Assembly: GCA_964519615.1 (NCBI GenBank)
Contig: CAZFIM010000069.1
Span: 1 to 11,860, forward strand
Reading direction: 5' to 3'
Source: CAZFIM01 sp964519615
Lineage (GTDB): Bacteria > Chloroflexota > Dehalococcoidia > GIF9 > UBA5629
DNA: 11,860 bases
The stretch's first letter is position 1, and each line of letters starts with the position of its first letter. The translations under genes were made by a program, and so were the position numbers. The notes under the pieces were generated by a model that was not told the DNA's origin, ran no database searches, and saw only the letters and a list, made by a program, of their open reading frames with translations. Positions 7,192 through 11,860 of this stretch are shown here, one piece after another.

Positions 7192-7362
7192 AATCATTCT
7201 CCTTCTGGTAACTGTCTAATAAAACATACGGTCTTCAAGCAGCATGAGTTATTTGTTGCGATTCACTGAGAAAATAGTAGAGATGCGATAGCTTGGGGGA
7301 ATAGATGAATAAATTGACCGGATAATAATTTTACTATGGCATTCAGAACATTATCACCATTA

Positions 7363-7391
7363 ATTATACCATGTGAAGCTTGAATTTTCAA
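7363..7391 (-). promoter_or_regulatory. Extended -10 promoter of the ablA-ablB gene
   Basis: On the minus strand, TTGAAA (7391-7386), a 17-bp spacer and a perfect TATAAT (7368-7363) preceded by TG-n form a near-ideal promoter. The predicted start near 7356 leaves an untranslated leader of about 165 nt, in which I recognise no riboswitch. The gene-free gap from 7192 to 7639 otherwise holds the glpX control region. Confidence 0.7.
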
Positions 7392-7528
7392 AAATTGTGC
7401 AAAAATACGCACGGCTCTCTTTAGTTACCACATTACTCCATTATTCAAATCAGTCTCTAACCAGTAAACGCAGACAAACAGGTAATGAGAATATGCAGGT
7501 ACCCGCACAATATAGCCGTCTGCCGGCG

Positions 7529-7555
7529 GCAGTTTGCATCTTTTGCGCAAACTGC
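7529..7555 (+). promoter_or_regulatory. Dyad operator or hairpin next to the glpX promoter
   Basis: Perfect 9-bp arms GCAGTTTGC (7529-7537) and GCAAACTGC (7547-7555) are separated by 9 bp. Overlapping them is a perfect 10-bp palindrome TTTGCGCAAA (7542-7551). The dyad ends 1 bp before the proposed -35 box. No T-run follows, so a regulator site is more likely than a terminator. Confidence 0.5.
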
Positions 7556-7556
7556 A

Positions 7557-7585
7557 TTGACAGCAGCGGGCTCTTGGATTACCAT
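7557..7585 (+). promoter_or_regulatory. Candidate glpX promoter
   Basis: A perfect TTGACA (7557-7562), a 17-bp spacer and TACCAT (7580-7585, 4/6) predict a start near 7592 and a leader of about 48 nt. The weak -10 and the adjoining dyad suggest regulated rather than constitutive use. Confidence 0.45.
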
Positions 7586-7639
7586 TGTCTCACTACCTAT
7601 TTACCTGCTCAAAATACCATATGAAAGAGAGAATAAACG

Positions 7640-8635
7640 ATGCACCACGAATGGCCTCCGATTGAACGTAATATCGCAATGGAACTGGTCCGCGTCACCG
7701 AAGCGGCAGCTTTAGCAGCGGCCCGTTTTCTGGGAAGAGGCAATAAAAACCTTGTCGATGAGGCCGCAGTCTCAGCCATGCGTTACGTATTAGGGTATAT
7801 ACAGATGGACGGCACGGTCATCATTGGAGAAGGCGAAAAGGATGAAGCACCGATGTTGTATATCGGTGAGCACATAGGCGACGGCTCTTCCTTAAAGGTT
7901 GACATCGCAGTGGATCCCATCGACGGTACAACGCTGGTGGCCAGAGGGCTACCGGGAGCAATTTCCACTGTAGCCCTTTCCGGTAGCGGTACCATTCATT
8001 GCCCGCGTCAATTTGCCTACATGAATAAGATCGTTACCGGAGCGGAAGCAAAGGATTACATCGATATCAATGCCCCGGTGGCGGTAAATCTTAAGAACAT
8101 CGCCAGAGCTAAAAAACGAAATGTATCAGAAATCACCGTTGTTGTCCTCGATAGGCCACGGCATGAAAAATTGCTGGATGACATCAGGAGTGCAGGTGCC
8201 AGGGTCAAATTGATAACCGATGGCGATGTAGCGGCAAGCATAGATGCCGCCATGCCTGAGAGAGGAGTTGACGTATTGATGGGTATTGGCGGTACTCCTG
8301 AAGGAGTTCTCTCAGCAGCGGCTATTCACTGTATCGGCGGAGGTATCCAATGCAAAGCATGGCCGCGCAATGATGTGGAAAGGGAGAACGCCTTGCATGA
8401 CGGGGTGGATATCGATAAGATCTACGGTCTGGACGACCTGATCGACAGTGATGATGTCTTTTTTGCCGCCACCGGCGTAAGCAGCGGAGAATTGCTCAAG
8501 GGAGTACGCAACTTCAGCGGCGGTGCGCAGACCCAGTCAATTGCCATGCGCTGCCGCTCGGGCACCATACGCTGGATAGATGCCTGGCACAACTTCACCC
8601 GGCTCGATAAGATGAGTTTTGTAGAACTCCATTAG
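7640..8635 (+). CDS. glpX: Class II fructose-1,6-bisphosphatase
   Basis: GlpX hydrolyses fructose 1,6-bisphosphate to fructose 6-phosphate and phosphate in gluconeogenesis, using divalent metal in the cytoplasm. The 331 residues match the family length. The metal-binding and catalytic motifs are intact: GEGEKDEAPM (63-72), VDPIDGTT (91-98) with its two aspartates, and GIGGTPEGVLSAAA (215-228) with its glutamate. The N-terminal VRVTEAAALAAARFLGRG and DEAAVSAMR blocks are also typical. The ATG at 7640 is preceded by a modest AAGAGAG. The next Met (residue 14) would start just before the first conserved helix and cannot be excluded. No clear terminator follows. In this window it is the only central carbon enzyme and stands in its own transcription unit. 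Confidence 0.95.
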   Translation: MHHEWPPIERNIAMELVRVTEAAALAAARFLGRGNKNLVDEAAVSAMRYVLGYIQMDGTVIIGEGEKDEAPMLYIGEHIGDGSSLKVDIAVDPIDGTTLVARGLPGAISTVALSGSGTIHCPRQFAYMNKIVTGAEAKDYIDINAPVAVNLKNIARAKKRNVSEITVVVLDRPRHEKLLDDIRSAGARVKLITDGDVAASIDAAMPERGVDVLMGIGGTPEGVLSAAAIHCIGGGIQCKAWPRNDVERENALHDGVDIDKIYGLDDLIDSDDVFFAATGVSSGELLKGVRNFSGGAQTQSIAMRCRSGTIRWIDAWHNFTRLDKMSFVELH

Positions 8636-8869
8636 CATCTCATTGGCTGTACAAGATCGCAACGGGCATGTTTACCCTGGAAACAGAACATCCGGTCATT
8701 GCAATCAGGGCAATGTTACTGCCAGCACTATAGTTGAGTGAGTAAACGAACGTCAATTATGCTCATTTTATTTCCGATTTTAGATTCTGCTTAGTGCGTT
8801 AAGATAACCGCCAGCACTTATTATGACCAGTATAATATACCGGTTCACAATAATGACAGGAGATGTACG
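8636..8869. other. Non-coding gap after glpX with a repeat and a -10-like palindrome
   Basis: I see no gene in this stretch. It contains a 9-bp direct repeat GCCAGCACT (8721-8729 and 8810-8818), a CATTGC/GCAATG hairpin (8697-8715) without a T-tract, and the 11-bp palindrome GTATAATATAC (8830-8840). The palindrome includes a perfect TATAAT (8831-8836). No matching -35 box lies at the right distance, so promoter activity there would probably need an activator. Confidence 0.3.
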
Positions 8870-9031
8870 ATGGGTGCAACCGCCGGTCCGTCTCCCCGAT
8901 TAACTAAATTTAAAAATAAAGGAACCGAAAATGTGGGAAATGCCTCTATGGATACTAATCGCTTTAATCGTTATTCTCTCTATTGCAATGTACTTGATAT
9001 CAAGGCCGTTAAAAGTTTTAAAACCGTATGA
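8870..9031 (+). CDS. Doubtful 53-codon ORF with a strong ribosome binding site
   Basis: ATG 8870 is preceded by AGGAG (8858-8862) at an ideal 7-nt spacing. The frame runs 53 codons to a TGA at 9029-9031, overlapping the first third of the membrane-protein gene in another frame. The predicted peptide is polar, with no recognisable motif. The first 20 codons lie outside the overlap. It may be a leader ORF that tunes the next gene, a remnant, or chance. I do not recognise it. Confidence 0.25.
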   Translation: MGATAGPSPRLTKFKNKGTENVGNASMDTNRFNRYSLYCNVLDIKAVKSFKTV

Positions 9032-9200
9032 ATGGCTCATCAGCCACATCTTCATCATAATCGGCCTTATCCTGCTTACAGGCTGGCTCTGGTTTAATAA
9101 AGGTGACCTCTGGAACATGGCTATGCTTGGAGGCGCTGTCTGGACCTTCTCCGGCGGTTTATGTCTTGCAACGGCATATATAGTGAGAAGACTCAAATAA
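8931..9200 (+). CDS. Small three-helix membrane protein of unknown function
   Basis: An 89-residue protein that is mostly membrane-embedded, with predicted helices at about 4-23, 36-55 and 63-84. Helix 1 is followed by a short basic loop (SRPLKVLKPYE), and the protein ends in the basic tail RRLK. Basic residues on the loop and tail suggest those parts face the cytoplasm. AAAGGA (8918-8923) lies 7 nt before the ATG. I recognise no family. It sits between glpX and the toroid protein on the same strand, 171 bp before the latter, and could share its transcript. A TATAAT-like element about 100 bp upstream may drive it. Confidence 0.65.
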   Translation: MWEMPLWILIALIVILSIAMYLISRPLKVLKPYEWLISHIFIIIGLILLTGWLWFNKGDLWNMAMLGGAVWTFSGGLCLATAYIVRRLK

Positions 9201-9300
9201 AGAGCAACGGTGATGGGATTTTATACTGCTCCTGTAGCCGCTATTTAAATATAAACTCAAAGGAGACAAGGCTCTAACAAAGCAAATGCTGTGTTTTTTT

Positions 9301-9336
9301 GGCAGTTTTATCCAGCCGCCAATGAATAAAGCTGCC
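9301..9336 (+). repeat. Stem-loop in the leader of the toroid-protein gene
   Basis: GGCAGTTTTAT (9301-9311) pairs with ATAAAGCTGCC (9326-9336) over 11 positions with one G-U pair and a 14-nt loop. The T-tract (9294-9300) precedes rather than follows the stem, so it is not a plus-strand terminator. It lies 35 nt before the next start codon and could affect translation or RNA stability. Confidence 0.45.
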
Positions 9337-9371
9337 GGTTTGAGATGCAGATACAGTGACAGGAAGATAAA

Positions 9372-10361
9372 ATGAAGATAAAAACCATTGAGTGGCTGCT
9401 TGAAGCAGCCGATATCGGAGTGAGATACCTTGCGCTACGCGATCTGGTTGAACATCAGGACAGAGAACTGCTGGCAGTTAAAAAAGAAGCCCACACACGG
9501 GGCCCGATAGCCGAAGTGCTGGTAAAAATAAAAGAAGAAGGGTACTGGGTAGTGCCAGGAGCAGGATATGCTCCCAAATACACAGGAACGATATGGTCGC
9601 TCATTTTACTGGCTCAACTAGGCGCTTCCCTCGATATGGACAAACGTATAGCCGCGGCTTGCTCCTATGTAATGGAACATACGCTGACTGGAAGCGGTCA
9701 TTTCACTATAAACGGGCTTCCTTCCGGGACGACAGACTGTCTGCAGGGCAACCTCTGCGCCGCACTGCTGGACCTTGGCTGCGAAGACGCCCGTCTGGAT
9801 AAAGCGTTCGAATGGATGGCAAGGACCGTCACCGGAGAAGGTATTGCACCGATGACGGATAAGGCAGCACCGGTACGCTACTACTCGGGGAAATGCGGCC
9901 CCAATTTTTCATGCGGCAGCAATAACAAACTACCCTGCGCATGGGGAGCGGTAAAAGTTATGCTCGCTTTCAGCAAACTGCAAAAGGAGAAAAGAACGCC
10001 TGTTATTTGCAGGGCTATCGACAAAGGGTCAGATTTTCTTTTTAGCACAGACCCCGCAAAGGCGGATTATCCCTGCGGGTACAATGAAAAACCCAGCGGA
10101 AACTGGTGGAAATTCGGGTTCCCCGTATTCTATATCACTGACATACTACAGCTTACTGAAGCAATGATCGGCCTCGGTTACGGCAACGACCCCCGCCTGT
10201 CCAATGCAATAAGAATTATTGCAGATAAACAGGACAACAGCGGACGCTGGCCGCTGGAATACAGCTATGCCGGCAAGACCTGGTTTGATTTCGGTCCAAT
10301 AAGACAGGCAAACAAATGGCTGACTCTCCGGGCACTGCGCGTGCTGAGAGCGGCAGGATAA
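9372..10361 (+). CDS. Cys-rich alpha/alpha-toroid (prenyltransferase/squalene-cyclase-like) protein, function unknown
   Basis: A 329-residue protein built of helical hairpin repeats as in the terpenoid cyclase/prenyltransferase toroid fold. A clear QW-type motif, QDNSGRW (287-293), and toroid-like segments (IRYLALRDLV at the start; DPRLSNAIRIIADKQ; KWLTLRALRVL at the end) support this. The DxDD acid motif of squalene-hopene cyclases is absent, so it is unlikely to be a cyclase itself. Nine cysteines are notable, several in the central block (C123, C129, C137, C175, C181, C189), which could bind metal. AGGAAG lies 5 nt before the ATG at 9372. There is no signal peptide, so it should be cytoplasmic. 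Convergent with the methyltransferase; the 65-bp gap holds only a short GA run and no hairpin. Confidence 0.7.
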   Translation: MKIKTIEWLLEAADIGVRYLALRDLVEHQDRELLAVKKEAHTRGPIAEVLVKIKEEGYWVVPGAGYAPKYTGTIWSLILLAQLGASLDMDKRIAAACSYVMEHTLTGSGHFTINGLPSGTTDCLQGNLCAALLDLGCEDARLDKAFEWMARTVTGEGIAPMTDKAAPVRYYSGKCGPNFSCGSNNKLPCAWGAVKVMLAFSKLQKEKRTPVICRAIDKGSDFLFSTDPAKADYPCGYNEKPSGNWWKFGFPVFYITDILQLTEAMIGLGYGNDPRLSNAIRIIADKQDNSGRWPLEYSYAGKTWFDFGPIRQANKWLTLRALRVLRAAG

Positions 10362-10426
10362 ATCACAGGTAAAGTATAGAAGAGAGAGAGCATCACTAAA
10401 CTATATCTCCATAAGTAAACATTTTT

Positions 10427-11170
10427 TCAGTGAGATTGCACGGTAGCCAGACAATACATGGCCCAACCCATATATTGTCGCTGGAAGTGCAAATAATCAT
10501 CCTGATCAGTCCGCAAATGTTTGAATACCTGTTCATAGTCAGGGTGGTGGGGGTTCTCCTCAAGCCAGCGTATCAGCCCGTACCAACCATCCGAAACATA
10601 CCTGTCCCAGTCGTCATGACTTGCACGTACGATGTACTCCAGTTCAAAGCCTTCATTCCGGGTAAAACGGGCCAGCTCCGGTTCTGTGTATGTAGTTGTC
10701 TGCTGTTGAGCGTATACCGGGTGTACCTGATTGCAAAGCCAGTAAGTTTCACCTATACCAAGGCGCCCGCCTTGACGAACAGCTCGCTTTATTGTCTTGA
10801 TCGTCTGCTGGTAACCGCCAAAAATGAACGTCGCCCCGATACATGTTGCGGCATCGAAAGCCGCTTCTTCAAATATGTAATCAGTCCCGGCGGAGCAAAC
10901 GATTTCGATTCGGTCAGATAACCCTCTTGAGACCAGATTTTGCCTGGCCCTTTCACAGAAATCAACGGATATATCTATTCCAATGCCGGTAATATTAAAT
11001 TCCTCAGCCCAGAGAATGAGCGGCGCGGCACAACCACAACCAAAGTCGATAACCCGGCTCCCCTTTTTTAATCTGAGCATCCTTCCAAGTTTGATGATTT
11101 TTTCAGGTGTAGAAGGGTTTAATATCTCCATATAGCTGTGGGCGATACTCATAAGATCGAAAAATTCCAT
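10427..11170 (-). CDS. Class I SAM-dependent methyltransferase, substrate unknown
   Basis: A 247-residue Rossmann-fold methyltransferase. Motif I is VIDFGCGCAAP (40-50), followed by the acidic end of strand 2 in GIGIDIS (about 62-68), the FDAATCIGATFIFGG motif IV region (about 105-119) and a GGRLGIGE post-motif strand. The C-terminal part (about 150-247), rich in Trp, Tyr and His (SHDDWDRYVSDGWYGLIRW, NPHHPDYEQ), is likely a substrate-binding cap. AAAGGAG sits 9 nt before the ATG. It is downstream of the DUF3795 gene on the same strand, and the 33-codon ORF between them suggests a shared transcript. Whether it methylates a small molecule, lipid or protein cannot be told. Confidence 0.85.
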   Translation of the reverse strand: MEFFDLMSIAHSYMEILNPSTPEKIIKLGRMLRLKKGSRVIDFGCGCAAPLILWAEEFNITGIGIDISVDFCERARQNLVSRGLSDRIEIVCSAGTDYIFEEAAFDAATCIGATFIFGGYQQTIKTIKRAVRQGGRLGIGETYWLCNQVHPVYAQQQTTTYTEPELARFTRNEGFELEYIVRASHDDWDRYVSDGWYGLIRWLEENPHHPDYEQVFKHLRTDQDDYLHFQRQYMGWAMYCLATVQSH

Positions 11171-11269
11171 AATTCAAGTCTCCTTTGTGATATGATAGCA
11201 TCTGCGGGAGAAAAGCTGCAGTACCTGACTGGAATCTTGCGTCCACGGTGCGTTGACAACAGGCTCATC

Positions 11270-11371
11270 TTATTCCCTATTATTAACATGCCGGGTTTCC
11301 GTGTGCAGAGAAACAAGTAGTTCGGCCCAGGCAAGGTCCTTATAGGGAAACCACTCAATTCCGGGATTCAT
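11270..11371 (-). CDS. 33-codon ORF translationally coupled to the DUF3795 gene
   Basis: The start ATG (11371-11369) overlaps the TGA of the DUF3795 gene as ATGA. It is preceded by GGAGG only 4 nt upstream, an arrangement typical of coupled genes. The frame runs 33 codons to TAA (11272-11270). The peptide begins MNPGIEWFPYKDLAWAELL and is Trp/Leu-rich, unlike random sequence from the neighbouring non-coding DNA, but I recognise no family. It may be a real small protein or the leftover start of a gene truncated by a nonsense change. The remaining 99 bp to the methyltransferase hold no other gene. Confidence 0.4.
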   Translation of the reverse strand: MNPGIEWFPYKDLAWAELLVSLHTETRHVNNRE

Positions 11372-11823
11372 AATTCCTCCCAGCGGTACTTTTTATTCTG
11401 ACGCAGCTTTTCGATACCGCAGTTAAAGCACAGACCGTTATGGCAGCATATCACCCCTCCACATTCAACACAACGCCATTTTGCTGATTCTTTTACCAGA
11501 AAGGAGCCCATGCCATTCGTTTTTATGAAATTAAGGTTTTCTATCATGCTCATATGGTATTTGGCACGATAGCGTTTATCGAGGTCCTTCAGCCGGTAGC
11601 AGGGGAATTTCTCGCATTCATAGCAGAAACGCACAAGTCCTTTGCCCACCAGATCGCATTGAGCTGCCATGAAGGTGCAGTTTTTACCACGCGGCCGGCA
11701 GCCGGGGCAGTATCTTTTAGCGAATCCCTTTTTATTAAGGTCGGCTTTCATCGCCAGGTAGCTGACGCATAATCCACAGTTCATCCCGCAAGGGGCTATA
11801 AGTTCTTCTTCCATATAGTTCAT
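11368..11823 (-). CDS. DUF3795-type cysteine-rich protein
   Basis: About 151 residues with 16 cysteines. The N-terminal APCGMNCGLC is the signature of DUF3795 proteins, which are common in anaerobic bacteria and archaea and have no known function. More pairs follow: YCPGC, C-x6-C, FCYECEKFPC, then CVECGG, ICC and CFNCG at the C-terminus. The spacing suggests two metal centres, zinc or iron-sulfur, one from the N-terminal cluster and one from a C-terminal zinc-ribbon-like pair. Possible starts are GTG 11832, ATG 11823 and ATG 11814. None has a good ribosome binding site; I chose 11823 as the first ATG after the predicted transcription start. It heads a minus-strand unit with the 33-codon ORF and the methyltransferase. 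Confidence 0.8.
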   Translation of the reverse strand: MNYMEEELIAPCGMNCGLCVSYLAMKADLNKKGFAKRYCPGCRPRGKNCTFMAAQCDLVGKGLVRFCYECEKFPCYRLKDLDKRYRAKYHMSMIENLNFIKTNGMGSFLVKESAKWRCVECGGVICCHNGLCFNCGIEKLRQNKKYRWEEL

Positions 11824-11849
11824 TACTACCACTATATGACGTTTGCATA

Positions 11850-11858
11850 ATTATAACA
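11850..11858 (-). promoter_or_regulatory. Extended -10 element for the DUF3795 unit
   Basis: TG-T-TATAAT on the minus strand (11858-11850) is a perfect extended -10. The -35 box would lie outside the window. The predicted start near 11843 gives a very short leader of about 20 nt before ATG 11823. Confidence 0.5.
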
Positions 11859-11860
11859 AT

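Noticed and set aside
7373..7624. An 83-codon plus-strand frame in the divergent intergenic region
   Set aside because: It starts at a weak codon without a ribosome site, crosses the two promoters and the dyads, and has no recognisable domain.
8697..8715. CATTGC/GCAATG hairpin as glpX terminator
   Set aside because: The 6-bp stem is not followed by a T-tract.
9286..9375. A 29-codon ORF ending in an ATGA overlap with the toroid gene
   Set aside because: The nearest AAGGAG is about 21 nt from its ATG and the frame crosses the stem-loop; probably chance.
10376..10390. GA-dinucleotide run between the convergent toroid and methyltransferase genes
   Set aside because: Too short to be treated as a microsatellite or functional repeat.

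Overview
This is an ordinary chromosomal stretch of an anaerobic-looking bacterium with moderate GC and AT-rich gaps. No phage, insertion sequence, CRISPR array, rRNA or tRNA is visible. The gene mix is a divergent YchF-type NTPase, a GlpX fructose bisphosphatase, a radical-SAM lysine 2,3-aminomutase fused to a beta-lysine acetyltransferase, a Cys-rich DUF3795 protein and an alpha-toroid protein. That mix would fit a Dehalococcoidia-like Chloroflexota or a related strict anaerobe, but this is inferred from gene flavour alone; no marker gene settles the taxonomy.

Layout on the plus strand: the C-terminus of an SLC13/ArsB-type ion transporter (1-264); a divergent YchF NTPase (497-1579); a MarR regulator (1797-2252) followed by a MATE exporter (2312-3682), a mepRA-like pair with a palindrome over its promoter; then a FluC/CrcB fluoride channel (about 3832-4221). 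The channel has its own promoter over the MATE stop codon and a terminator-bearing leader. Next, on the minus strand, come a GNAT acetyltransferase (4300-4770) and the fused AblA-AblB osmolyte enzyme (5026-7191). The AblA-AblB gene has a strong extended -10 promoter and a clean intrinsic terminator. A divergent intergenic region (7192-7639) separates it from glpX (7640-8635, plus), followed by a small three-helix membrane protein (8931-9200) and a Cys-rich squalene-cyclase-like toroid protein (9372-10361). The right end is a minus-strand unit: a DUF3795 protein (to 11368), a 33-codon ORF joined to it by an ATGA overlap, and a SAM-dependent methyltransferase (10427-11170).

Functional themes: export and ion stress (MATE, FluC, SLC13), osmoprotection (N-epsilon-acetyl-beta-lysine made by one two-step polypeptide) and gluconeogenesis (GlpX). 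The observations most worth following are the attenuator-like fluC leader with no recognisable fluoride aptamer and no ATG/GTG/TTG start near the conserved FluC core, the complete AblA-AblB fusion, the YchF homologue with altered nucleotide-binding and switch motifs, and the MarR-MATE operator.
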